From the NCBI RefSeq assembly GCF_029360775.1, contig NZ_JARKMZ010000028.1, positions 434,001 through 498,000 of the forward strand: a stretch of 64,000 nt of DNA. Reading direction: 5' to 3'. The position numbers were made by a program, and so were the translations under genes. The notes beneath the pieces were generated by a model that made no database searches, had not been told where the DNA came from, and saw only the letters and a program-made list of their open reading frames with translations. Every line of letters begins with the position of its first letter. Position 1 is the stretch's first letter. Shown piece after piece: positions 1 to 8,700 of this stretch. This DNA comes from Daejeonella sp. H1SJ63. GTDB taxonomy: Bacteria; Bacteroidota; Bacteroidia; Sphingobacteriales; Sphingobacteriaceae.

Positions 1-1
1 A

Positions 2-151
2 AAGGTTAATGAAGATAACTGGCAAAGCCAAAGCCAAACGGTTTGGGATTGGCAATTGCTGGCCGGCCTGAATACAATTAAGGTTCGTACCAAAAATACC
101 CGCGGTATACTTGGCCCGGTAAGCGAGATTCAGGTAAGTTATAATCCATAA
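2..151 (+). CDS. C-terminal end of a transglutaminase-like protein (partial)
   Basis: Only the last 49 codons and the TAA stop are in the window; the start lies upstream. The tail (LLAGLNTIKVRTKNTRG, ending VSEIQVSYNP) lines up residue for residue in pattern with the tail of the transglutaminase-like protein further downstream (LVEGNNTIEIKSVDALG, ending VSGLKISYLGVN). It therefore most likely carries the same C-terminal beta-sandwich, in which a loop ending in NTI leads into two closing strands. It sits 51 bp before the M28 peptidase on the same strand and probably belongs to the same operon. The catalytic part cannot be seen, so calling the whole protein transglutaminase-like is inference from one domain. 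Confidence 0.55.
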   Translation, partial: KVNEDNWQSQSQTVWDWQLLAGLNTIKVRTKNTRGILGPVSEIQVSYNP

Positions 152-202
152 TAATTCAGAATAATCCCGGGCAGTTTAATACGGACCGGATCAGTCGGGA
201 AA

Positions 203-1447
203 ATGAATAAGATGATAAAAGACAGGAAACTTCAAAGGAGTGAATTTATAAAATTTACAGGCGGACTGGCATTTCTGTTGCTTGGCAGTAAGTGGCTGTT
301 TGCTGATCCTACCTCTGCAGCTGATCTGGTCAGCACCGCACAGAAACGACAGTCTTATACCCTGGGTTTGTTGAAGAAGCTGGTCACAGACATCGGTCCG
401 AAGCCAAGCGGAAGTAAAGCCTATGCCAAAGCTGCCCGGATTGTTTTTCAGGAGATGCGCCGGTCCATGGCAAAGGTTAATTATGATAAGTATGAATTTG
501 ATAATTGGGAGCCCATCAAGTGGACCAATCTCCTGGTTGGCGGACAAGCTATTGAAGCAGTACCTCAGAAAAGAGGATTTGGAACTTCGCCTCAGGGAAT
601 TAATGGAATTATTGCAAAACGTGGTACTGGATTTGCCATTCTGAATGAGCAAAACGGGGATGTTCTGGCTTATTTTTCTGTCAATCAGTATGGGAAAGCT
701 ATTGCCGGGTCAGGCCCCGGAGATCTTGACAAATCAGTTCCGGTTTTTGGTATCGGAAAGCAGGATATTCCTTTATTGGATAGAAGTGCCCTGAATAAAT
801 TACCGGCCGGTATCAGTGCAGAGTATCATCCTTTGCATAAGGCTCCCGGCATCAATGTCATTGGTCAGATCCCCGGAAAAAGTAAAAAGGAAATTCTGGT
901 CATTGCTCATTTAGATACCATTTTTAATACTCCCGGAGCGAATGATAATACGGCATCGGTCATTGTGATGCTGATGCTTGCCCATGCAGCATCCGGAAGG
1001 CAAAATAACCATACCCTTACTTTTGTTGCTTCTGATTCGGAGGAGTATGTTTATGAAGGTGCTTATCATTATGCTAAGGGACGTATCGCAAACAATACGA
1101 TTGAAGATATCCGGTATGTTCTGAATTTCGACTCATTGACTTATGGCCCGAATTTATGGATAAATTCTAAAGATCAGGGAGTTAAAGATCTGATCCGGGA
1201 TATTCATCGGGATCTTAAGCTTCAAACTACCCCGATCTACTCTGAGAATGATGGGTTCGTCATGGACTCACTTCCTTTCAGGCCATCAGGTGCCAAAGCC
1301 CTGCACGCAAACAGCAGGGGGTATGATGAAAAAACACTGCCTGTTTATCACCGGCCTGATGATACCGCAGATAAAGTACCTCTTGATTGCGTAGAAATCG
1401 CCTTTCAGGTGTTTGACGAATTTATCAGGAGAATAGATAAAGAATGA
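203..1447 (+). CDS. M28-family zinc metallopeptidase, exported
   Basis: Predicted to be a periplasmic exopeptidase or amidase of the M28 (aminopeptidase Y/S) type. The co-catalytic zinc ligands are visible in order: H236-x-D238 (IAHLDT), D248 (GANDN), the general-base pair E280-E281 (SDSEEY), D310 (NFDS) and H383 (VYHRPDD). The N terminus QRSEFIKFTGGLAFLLL looks like a Tat leader that has kept only one of its two arginines, so export by Sec or Tat is uncertain. Length (414 aa) suits the family. The ATG used is followed by a second in-frame ATG three codons later, which is equally possible. It opens a run of closely spaced plus-strand genes with DUF4861, ceramidase-like and heparinase-like products. 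This suggests it removes peptide or amide substituents from the glycan; the true substrate is unknown. Confidence 0.85.
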   Translation: MNKMIKDRKLQRSEFIKFTGGLAFLLLGSKWLFADPTSAADLVSTAQKRQSYTLGLLKKLVTDIGPKPSGSKAYAKAARIVFQEMRRSMAKVNYDKYEFDNWEPIKWTNLLVGGQAIEAVPQKRGFGTSPQGINGIIAKRGTGFAILNEQNGDVLAYFSVNQYGKAIAGSGPGDLDKSVPVFGIGKQDIPLLDRSALNKLPAGISAEYHPLHKAPGINVIGQIPGKSKKEILVIAHLDTIFNTPGANDNTASVIVMLMLAHAASGRQNNHTLTFVASDSEEYVYEGAYHYAKGRIANNTIEDIRYVLNFDSLTYGPNLWINSKDQGVKDLIRDIHRDLKLQTTPIYSENDGFVMDSLPFRPSGAKALHANSRGYDEKTLPVYHRPDDTADKVPLDCVEIAFQVFDEFIRRIDKE

Positions 1448-1496
1448 TTTAATGTTTAATAAGACAATTACCAAATACACAATTAATAATTATACT

Positions 1497-2861
1497 ATGT
1501 TTTTTAAATTCAAGAAGAAGATCGCCGTATTAGGCTTGCTGATGCTGTCAGCAGGTATGGCAGATGCCCAGTCCAAAGCAGGATGGTACACAGAGGGAAA
1601 GGATTACGCACCTACCAGAAGGATCAAAATCAATGTAAGCAATCCTTTAAGTATTGCAGTAAAAGGAGCTCCGGTAGTAGTTCCAAGAAAGAGCCTTCCG
1701 TTTCAGAATATTCCTGAACGCTGGATAGGCATAGTTGATCCCAATGGCCCTTCTGATCCTGAACCAACGATGGAAGAATTGAAAAAGAATAGTGGTTATG
1801 TTAGAAGAAAGGAAACCTACGGACATTATGTAGAACTTCAGGTTGACGATAAGGATAAAGATGGTGTCTGGGATGAGATTTTTTTCATGACCGATCTTGC
1901 ACCAAGAGAATCCAAAGATTTTTATATCTATATCGATCATTATGAGCGTGGAATGTATGAGCATAAGGTTCATGCCAACATTGCCAATTATGGACGCCAT
2001 ACTGTGCCGCTGTGGGAATCAAAGGATATGGGATGGAAATTATGGTATCCTCATGAGGTTGATCTTCATGGTAAAAGAGCACCGATGCTGACTGCCTATT
2101 ATGAATATTCTACCAATAAATCAGGTTATTATATGCCCTGGGAGATGGGAACAGACATCATGACTGTAGCCAGCACATTTGGTGCAGGTGGTATGGCCGT
2201 GTTTGAAAATCCGAATGACATGGAAAATCCATCACGTGCCTATCATTCTCCATTTAAGAATAAAGGACCGTTTGATGATAGCCGTTTCACTTTCGACGTA
2301 GTTTACAATGGGCCGCTTCGCAGTATGATCAAGGTTACTACCACCAACTGGAATTCCGGTAAGGGATTCTATGAACTGGAACAATATTATACTGCGATGG
2401 CAGGAAAAAGCTGGACTACTGTTGAAAACAAGTTTACCAAATTTCTTCCTCCAAATGCCGATGCGAATTTTGGTGCCGGTATCAGAAAAATCATGAATGA
2501 GTATACCTCTGTCAATAAAAAGGGGATTGCAATTTCAATGGGTAAGGATATTGAAGCCAGAATCCCTGATGAGGATATTGGTGAGGAAGTACTGATGGTG
2601 CCATGGCAGGGGATTGGTATGGTGATCCGTGATAAATACAAGCCTGAATACAAAAGCATTAAAAACTTTGGAGGTAACCATGTGTTTAAGATGCCGGTTA
2701 CCAGCGATCTGAGTTTTGAATACATGCTGCTTGGTGCATGGAGTCACGGGGAGGTAAACAAGAATGAGAAGGAATTTGTGAAATATGTAGATGATGAAGC
2801 TGTGAAATACAATAATCCGCCAATCATCAAGGTGTTCGAATTTGAAACAAAATCTAAATAA
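1497..2861 (+). CDS. DUF4861-family secreted protein
   Basis: A 454-residue exported protein. The first residues MFFKFKKKIAVLGLLMLSAG, ending in MADAQ before S, are a textbook Sec signal peptide, so this ATG is preferred over an upstream in-frame one that adds 15 unhelpful residues. The body matches my recollection of DUF4861, a beta-sandwich family common in Bacteroidota glycan loci: a conserved N-terminal strand RIKINVSNPLS, then a calcium-loop-like VDDKDKDGVWDE at about residues 110-121 (numbered from this start), a YYMPWEMG segment, and a C-terminal FEYMLLGAWSHGE. No catalytic activity is known to me for the family. It lies 49 bp after the peptidase gene, and a hairpin separates it from the ceramidase-like gene. 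A role in binding or trimming the glycan is inference. Confidence 0.7.
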   Translation: MFFKFKKKIAVLGLLMLSAGMADAQSKAGWYTEGKDYAPTRRIKINVSNPLSIAVKGAPVVVPRKSLPFQNIPERWIGIVDPNGPSDPEPTMEELKKNSGYVRRKETYGHYVELQVDDKDKDGVWDEIFFMTDLAPRESKDFYIYIDHYERGMYEHKVHANIANYGRHTVPLWESKDMGWKLWYPHEVDLHGKRAPMLTAYYEYSTNKSGYYMPWEMGTDIMTVASTFGAGGMAVFENPNDMENPSRAYHSPFKNKGPFDDSRFTFDVVYNGPLRSMIKVTTTNWNSGKGFYELEQYYTAMAGKSWTTVENKFTKFLPPNADANFGAGIRKIMNEYTSVNKKGIAISMGKDIEARIPDEDIGEEVLMVPWQGIGMVIRDKYKPEYKSIKNFGGNHVFKMPVTSDLSFEYMLLGAWSHGEVNKNEKEFVKYVDDEAVKYNNPPIIKVFEFETKSK

Positions 2862-2872
2862 TAAAACTGATC

Positions 2873-2892
2873 GGGGGAGCTGATACTCCCCC
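2873..2892 (+). terminator. Intercistronic GC-rich hairpin
   Basis: GGGGGAG and CTCCCCC form a perfect 7-bp stem around the 6-nt loop CTGATA, 11 bp after the DUF4861 stop. No T-run follows (AATTC), so this is more likely a partial terminator, mRNA-stabilising end or processing site inside the operon than a full terminator. Confidence 0.5.
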
Positions 2893-2923
2893 AATTCAGA
2901 AATCCTGCTTTAAAGTCTATTTT

Positions 2924-4399
2924 ATGAAAAACACCTGTTTAAAAAAGATAGGGCTCCTTACGATGATGATGGCGCTTAATCTGTCACTGATTGCTCAGAT
3001 TAAAGTTGGAGTTGCTGAAGCGATCATAACACCACCTAACCCCATAGGAGTAAAGATGGCAGGTTATGACAGGGGCACCAATACTTCTACGGGTGTTCAC
3101 GATGATTTGTATGCCAGAGCTCTGGTTGTTGAAGGAGAAGATGGTACCGGTTCGGCCATGATTACTGTGGCTCTGGTCAATATGAATGAAGCAGTGATGG
3201 ATCTGATCCGTACCGGTGTTAATAAGGAAACCGGTATTCCGTTTAAAAATGTGATTGTTTCTTCAACTCACACCCATTCCGGACCGATGATGGGTCCGCC
3301 GGATGATCCTTATGTCAAATTCTTTATCAGCAGGGCAATTAAGAGTGCTTCAGATGCCTGGAAGGGTAGGGTCTTGGGAAAGATCGGTGTTGGTTCTACT
3401 GAAGTTTTCGGTATGGCCCAGAACGACCGTCGTATGGAGTATGGAGGACTTCCTTCAGATCCTGAAGCCGCCGTAATCAAAGTTGAAAATGCAGCCGGTA
3501 AATTACTGGGTATCTTTTTTAATTATTCCTGTCATCCTTCAGTACTTGATCTTCATAACCTGAAGTTCACTGAGGACTGGCCTTATTTTACGATTAAGGG
3601 TATCAAGGAAAAGCTGCCTAAAGGGGTGATTGTTGGATATTTTCAGTCGGCTCAGGGCGATGCTAAAGTTGGATATCTTGCTGAATTATCGGCTGTCGGA
3701 GCTTATATGCAGGGTGTCAGAAGTTTTGAGTTTGCAGAAAAGAAAGGCAGAGTTTTAACAGATGCTGTTTTAAAGACAATTCCGGGAATAACTACCTCGG
3801 GAAAAATCGGTGTGAAAGTAGCTTATGATAAATTCAGTGTACCCAGAAGAACAACTTTCCCTATTTCACATGCCGAAGCCTTGATCTGGCAGGAAAAAGC
3901 CAAAGCCACGCTCGCTGAAAAGGAAAAACTGGTTTTATACTATCCAAAAGATCAGAATGGGGTGGATAAGTTGCAGGAAGCTGCGCGTGAGCTTTATGCC
4001 AATGGAAATCCCGGTAAATATATCGGTCCCCGTACCCTGGATAAGTTTAAAGTTGATTTATGGCTGGCAACCCAGGCCGTTAATCAGTCGAAAATGATTG
4101 AGTCCCTTCCTCCTAATCCCGCACCTTTTATGCTGCCAATGCAGGCTATCCGACTGGGAAATACGGTATTTGTTACTTTCCCTGCCGAAGTATTTTCAGA
4201 CATCGGTGTCTCAGTTAAGAATCAGTCGCCATTTCCAAATACATTCATATTTGGTGTTGCAGGCGGCTATAACGGCTATATCGCAAGTGCTGCAGAGTTT
4301 CTTGAAGGGGGCTATGCAGTAAATGGCAGTCCCTATGCACCGCAGGCAGAGAAGGCAATTATTGATGCTTCCCTGGAATTAATCAGAAGAGTCAAATAA
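2924..4399 (+). CDS. Neutral ceramidase-like amidohydrolase, exported
   Basis: The fold is that of the neutral/alkaline non-lysosomal ceramidase N-terminal domain. The signal peptide ends at ...LSLIAQ, and the domain starts immediately with KVGVAEAIITPP. Zinc ligands of the family are present: H116-x-H118 in STHTHSGP and H204 in NYSCHPS. However, the segment that carries the nucleophilic serine in true ceramidases (GDVSPN) reads QSAQGDAKVG here, around D246, so classical ceramide hydrolysis is doubtful. The protein is 491 residues, shorter than true ceramidases, and lacks their C-terminal Ig-like domain. Its neighbours are a lyase, a peptidase and an amidohydrolase, so it probably cleaves an N-acyl or ester group on a sugar; that is inference. 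A second divergent copy lies about 8 kb downstream. Confidence 0.8.
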   Translation: MKNTCLKKIGLLTMMMALNLSLIAQIKVGVAEAIITPPNPIGVKMAGYDRGTNTSTGVHDDLYARALVVEGEDGTGSAMITVALVNMNEAVMDLIRTGVNKETGIPFKNVIVSSTHTHSGPMMGPPDDPYVKFFISRAIKSASDAWKGRVLGKIGVGSTEVFGMAQNDRRMEYGGLPSDPEAAVIKVENAAGKLLGIFFNYSCHPSVLDLHNLKFTEDWPYFTIKGIKEKLPKGVIVGYFQSAQGDAKVGYLAELSAVGAYMQGVRSFEFAEKKGRVLTDAVLKTIPGITTSGKIGVKVAYDKFSVPRRTTFPISHAEALIWQEKAKATLAEKEKLVLYYPKDQNGVDKLQEAARELYANGNPGKYIGPRTLDKFKVDLWLATQAVNQSKMIESLPPNPAPFMLPMQAIRLGNTVFVTFPAEVFSDIGVSVKNQSPFPNTFIFGVAGGYNGYIASAAEFLEGGYAVNGSPYAPQAEKAIIDASLELIRRVK

Positions 4400-4453
4400 G
4401 TTTAAAGATAATTCATACCTCACCTCAGTAAAAAGATCCCCCGACATCTACCT

Positions 4454-7400
4454 ATGAAAAAAATATTCATACTGGCTTTAACAATTGCTGCGCTTAGTCA
4501 GGCAGCATTTGCACAGGATAAGACAAAGCATGTTCCCTATACAATTTATGACAATTTTGATACCGGGGAGATGTTTACCTGGGAACCTTATCCTTATCAG
4601 CAGGACACAGGTTATGACCCATTGTTCGGAACAAAGAAAGAACCCGCTTTTGGGGGTAAAGGCAGTTCGCTTTCACGCTTGACCAAACCAAATGATGCCA
4701 ATGATCTGACTCAGGGCTTTACCAAGCGTATTGATCTTTATTCTTTGCCTGATACGCGTTTAAAGTTTGCCTATTATTTCATGAGCGACCGAAAGCCGGA
4801 AAAGCTGGATGTTTCCCTGGGCACATTCGATGGAAGACTATTCACCCATACCATTTCTTCACCTAAAGCAAATACATGGGTTGAGGTAGATATTCCGCTT
4901 GAGTCATTCCTGCTCAATGAGAAGTCATTGAAAGACGGGGTGCGTTTGCAGGTGGTCGTGATGAAGGCCTTTTATCCGGTTGTGAATCATTTACCAAGTT
5001 ACAGCATACTGATCGACGAGTTTAAACTTAATGGTGAGCGTTCCAGGCAGTTTATTGCCGAATCTCCAAAATCAACCTGGTTTGAGCAGTTTGGCCTCGC
5101 GGTATTGAATAAACATTATTCAAACGGAGAAACCATTTCCCTGAATATCAGTCCTGAGGCAGGTGAATCATTAAAAGAAGTCAGTGCTGAACTGATTAGC
5201 CCGGATCAAAAAGTAGTCTTAAGCAATATTAAATTTTACGATGATGGAAGTCATGGTGACCGGAAGGCAGGGGATGGTATCTGGTCAAACAATTCGGTTT
5301 ATACCATTAAAGCATCAGACCCCCGCGGACAATGGAAGATCCGTACAACATCCGGAACCGGAATCAGTCAGTTTTCATGGGATCTTGGATTTATTGTACC
5401 GGTATCTGGTCTGGCAGCCGGAGTTCATCCCAGAGTATTCCATTCAGAGGCTCAGCTGGCAGCCCGTATGGCAGGACCGGAGCCAGAGCCTGCCAGGCGA
5501 TTGTTGAATAACCTTATTCAGAGCTATAAGCCTTCCACGCTGGATATTAATACGCTTCCTGCGCAAAATATGACAGCTCCTGAGTCTGTAACCGGAGGCC
5601 CCTATGCAAGTGCCAGTATGGGCGGCTGGTATAATACCCAGAATGCACTGGCCAGAGTAATTAATAATGAAGCCTGGCAGTTTGCACTCACCAAAAATAA
5701 TGAGGCCGCAGAAAGAGCGAAAGCTGCGCTGTTAAAGCTAAGTGTTTTACCTTCCTGGAATCATCCCTGGATGGAAGCCAACGGGAATCATACCTATTAT
5801 CCGGGTGCTCCTGCGGCCATTGCTGCAGGTATAGGATACGACCTTTTGTATCAGGTACTCAGTGATGAAGAACGCAAAACCGTCCGTAAAGGAATTATGG
5901 ATAAGTCGATCAAGCCATTTTATCGGGATATGGTCGAACTGAACCGGATGCCAACCAGTAATTCGAATCATATCGGGGTAATTCTTTCCGGTGTGGGCAT
6001 TGCTGCAATGGCTGTTGCGAATGATGATCCCGATTTACCCGGTCTGGAACCTTATTTATCAGGTATTCTGGCTAAAACCAAACAGTTTATCGATCGCACC
6101 ATGCTTCCTGAAGGAAGTTATAATGAGCCTTATACCTATCAGGAAATGGGGTACCGGGAACTGGTAGAGTTCCTGTATTCTTTAGAAAGAAATTTTGGTG
6201 TCGATTATACCTCTACCACTTATCTGAAAGAGTTCTATCAATATCCGATTTATGTGACACAGGCTAAAGACGGAGCTTATCAGGATCTGGGCGACGTTTC
6301 ACACACCTATAGTTTTACTCAGCAGCCTATGCAATGGCTGGTTTATAAAATGAAGGATCCCTTCATGTATAAGTACGTCAAGCCGGCATGGGATTCAGGA
6401 AAGGCCAGAGGAGGGATTATTCCCTACTTATGGTATACTGAAGGGATTAAACCAATCGGTCGCGAAACTTTGCCTTTGTCCAAGCATTTTGAAGGCAGGG
6501 GGCATTTGGTGAGCAGAACTTCATGGGAAGACTCCGGAAGTATCCTGATTTTCAAATCCGGACCTAACGGTAATCATTTTCATGCCGATCAGGGTACTAT
6601 TCTGTTAAGCCATAATGGGGAGGAGCTTCTGAGCGATGCCGGACATAGCAGTGATTATTATGCGAACCTTTATTTCCCGGGTTATTATACCCAGGCTATC
6701 GGACATAATGTGATGCTGGTGGATATGAATGCAGAGAGCCAGGCTGTGGGAGATTTTGAAAATGGGATTGCCGCACTCCGGACTTACCCTAAAATGATCC
6801 ATGCTTTTGCAGGAAACAATGCAAGTGCCGCTGAAGGTGATCTGACCAGCGTTTATAAAGGTAAAGTGTCTAAATATACCCGTACTCTGTTGAGCTCTAA
6901 AAACGGACCGATATTTCTGTTTGATCAGGTGAAAAGCCCGGAGGCACATTCTTATAACTGGTTATTTCATGCGGAGCATACCAATGGAAAAAGCTCAATT
7001 ACATATTCGGGTAATCGTATGACTATTAACCGGCCTCATGCCCGTCTAACAATGGATGTGCTTTCACCGGAAGCTTTAACACATAGAATCAGAAATTCAG
7101 ACAGGGATGAAAGCTTTATTGCGATATCCTCAGAAAAGATGAAAGATGCTCGTTTTCTGGCGGTAATGATGCCTGAGTCTAAACCATCTTCCGGCGACTA
7201 TATCCCAAGGCCTCAAGCTAAGCGTATAGACTCAAATGGATGGATTGGTGCTGTTCTGAACGATTCCAAAGCCGATTATTATGGGTTTTTCAGATCAGAT
7301 GTGTCATCATCTGCAGATATTCAGGGCTTTAAAACCGATGCTTCCAGATTTACTGCGGCTGTTTCAGGCGGGAAACTAACTGAGACTTATTTTGAAGGGA

Positions 7401-7651
7401 AAAGTTTTGAAGGATATGGTTCAGGATTGAAATTTAGTGTTCCGGTTGCCGCTTCGGCTACGCTTAATGATTCAGGAACAGATTTGGAGATTAAATCTGA
7501 AAATTCTGCTGAACTTTTGATTTCGAAATCATCAAAGCCTGTATCAGTAATTCTGAACGGAATAAGTATAAATAACTGGAAATATGATCAGAATAGCAGG
7601 ACAGTTTCAGTTGTTGTTCCCAAAGGACGGTCTAAAATGAGTATTAAATAG
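4454..7651 (+). CDS. Heparinase II/III-family polysaccharide lyase, multidomain (copy 1)
   Basis: Exported lyase predicted to cleave uronate-containing polysaccharide by beta-elimination. Order of parts: Sec signal (to about residue 20, ...QAAFAQ); an N-terminal carbohydrate-binding-like beta domain (about 30-200, ends DEFKLNGERSRQF); an Ig-like domain with the loop DDGSHGDRKAGDG (about 215-315); an alpha/alpha toroid starting at GVHPRVF with the conserved N505-H506 (SNSNHIGV) and a Tyr-rich PYTYQE segment; then the beta-sandwich heparinase II/III C-terminal domain with H708-x-H710-x-D712 (NHFHADQG). These residues match the family's neutraliser and base/acid set. The PL family cannot be assigned by eye. 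Copy 2 in this window is close over its full length; copy 3 is more distant. Confidence 0.88.
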   Translation: MKKIFILALTIAALSQAAFAQDKTKHVPYTIYDNFDTGEMFTWEPYPYQQDTGYDPLFGTKKEPAFGGKGSSLSRLTKPNDANDLTQGFTKRIDLYSLPDTRLKFAYYFMSDRKPEKLDVSLGTFDGRLFTHTISSPKANTWVEVDIPLESFLLNEKSLKDGVRLQVVVMKAFYPVVNHLPSYSILIDEFKLNGERSRQFIAESPKSTWFEQFGLAVLNKHYSNGETISLNISPEAGESLKEVSAELISPDQKVVLSNIKFYDDGSHGDRKAGDGIWSNNSVYTIKASDPRGQWKIRTTSGTGISQFSWDLGFIVPVSGLAAGVHPRVFHSEAQLAARMAGPEPEPARRLLNNLIQSYKPSTLDINTLPAQNMTAPESVTGGPYASASMGGWYNTQNALARVINNEAWQFALTKNNEAAERAKAALLKLSVLPSWNHPWMEANGNHTYYPGAPAAIAAGIGYDLLYQVLSDEERKTVRKGIMDKSIKPFYRDMVELNRMPTSNSNHIGVILSGVGIAAMAVANDDPDLPGLEPYLSGILAKTKQFIDRTMLPEGSYNEPYTYQEMGYRELVEFLYSLERNFGVDYTSTTYLKEFYQYPIYVTQAKDGAYQDLGDVSHTYSFTQQPMQWLVYKMKDPFMYKYVKPAWDSGKARGGIIPYLWYTEGIKPIGRETLPLSKHFEGRGHLVSRTSWEDSGSILIFKSGPNGNHFHADQGTILLSHNGEELLSDAGHSSDYYANLYFPGYYTQAIGHNVMLVDMNAESQAVGDFENGIAALRTYPKMIHAFAGNNASAAEGDLTSVYKGKVSKYTRTLLSSKNGPIFLFDQVKSPEAHSYNWLFHAEHTNGKSSITYSGNRMTINRPHARLTMDVLSPEALTHRIRNSDRDESFIAISSEKMKDARFLAVMMPESKPSSGDYIPRPQAKRIDSNGWIGAVLNDSKADYYGFFRSDVSSSADIQGFKTDASRFTAAVSGGKLTETYFEGKSFEGYGSGLKFSVPVAASATLNDSGTDLEIKSENSAELLISKSSKPVSVILNGISINNWKYDQNSRTVSVVVPKGRSKMSIK

Positions 7652-7662
7652 ATTTAACTGAG

Positions 7663-7686
7663 TAGCGGTAGGATCTTATCCCGCTA
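7663..7686 (+). terminator. Weak hairpin after lyase gene
   Basis: TAGCGG and CCGCTA can pair around a 12-nt loop, 11 bp after the stop. No T-run follows. It could mark a processing site before the CBM9-like gene; its function is uncertain. Confidence 0.3.
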
Positions 7687-7719
7687 AATCAAAGAGTTTT
7701 AAATCAATAAATTATAAAA

Positions 7720-8451
7720 ATGATGAAAAAAATAGCCGCTGTTCTGCTTGTTGCATGGATTTTCATGCTTTCTGCTTCTTTTGCTTCCGATAAGCCCCTT
7801 GTATATAAGGTTAAGAAACTGAAAAGAGGGTTGAAAATTGATGCAAACTGGGATAAAGCACAGTGGAAGAATATCAATGAAATTCCGATCTCCAGATTTA
7901 TGGGTGATTTACCGGCATTTCAGCCGGTGGTAAAAGCCAAAATGATGTATGATCAGGATAATCTGTATCTGATCTATAAAGTAGAAGATAAGCATGTCAG
8001 AATTCAAAATACGAAGTTCAACAGCTCGGTATCTACCGATGCCTGTGTGGAGTTCTTTTTCTCTCCTGATGTGGAATGGCCTTTGCGCTATTTTAATCTG
8101 GAAATCAATGCAGGTGGTACCGGTTTGATGGCTTATCATATCGAAGGCAAGCGAATTAATCTGAAGGAAGAGGACTTTAAGGGGGTGGAAATTGCTCATA
8201 CCTTACCCAAATATCTTGAGAAGGAGATTGCTGAACCGGTAACCTGGTATCTGGAAGTGAAACTGCCTTTAGAAATGCTCAGGAAATACGGAAATGTTAC
8301 GCAACCCCAAAAAGGGGTGACCTGGAAAGCCAATTTCTATAAAACATCAAGCAGAAGTACGAATCCGCATTATATCACCTGGTCTGAGGTAAAAAATCCC
8401 AAACCACAGTTTCATTTGCCGCAGTTTTTTGGGAGTATAATTTTTAAATAA
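7720..8451 (+). CDS. CBM9-like carbohydrate-binding protein, exported
   Basis: A 243-residue exported protein. After a Sec signal (MMKKIAAVLL...SASFAS) it is made of one domain of the family 9-like carbohydrate-binding type. The evidence is the opening strand LKIDANWDKAQWKNI, the segment VKAKMMYDQDNLYLIYKVED, the acidic pair in DACVEFFFSP, and the closing VTWKANFYKTS. Family members bind reducing ends or internal sugar units and often accompany lyases in Bacteroidota. Two ATG codons are adjacent at the start; the first is used. It follows the lyase by 68 bp and probably belongs to the same transcript. A direct role in holding the lyase substrate is inference. Confidence 0.8.
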   Translation: MMKKIAAVLLVAWIFMLSASFASDKPLVYKVKKLKRGLKIDANWDKAQWKNINEIPISRFMGDLPAFQPVVKAKMMYDQDNLYLIYKVEDKHVRIQNTKFNSSVSTDACVEFFFSPDVEWPLRYFNLEINAGGTGLMAYHIEGKRINLKEEDFKGVEIAHTLPKYLEKEIAEPVTWYLEVKLPLEMLRKYGNVTQPQKGVTWKANFYKTSSRSTNPHYITWSEVKNPKPQFHLPQFFGSIIFK

Positions 8452-8700
8452 GCGGTATAGGATCTGATTCAGGTTGATAAGCCGCATAATCCTGATTTAA
8501 TATGAAAATAATAATCGGGTAGAAATTAATTTTAAGAAATCAATAAACTCAAATTTTTCAAGAACAGGTTTTTAAATTTCAACTCATATTTTAATTAATT
8601 TTTAAATTCAAACTTCTTTTGTAAGTCTTTTAACCTATTCAGATCAACCTTTCGGGAAAGAACAGAACAAAATTTTCAAAATAAATTAAATAAATATTCA

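Noticed and set aside
1452-1496. Upstream ATG for the DUF4861 gene
   Set aside because: Adds 15 residues ahead of a complete signal peptide.
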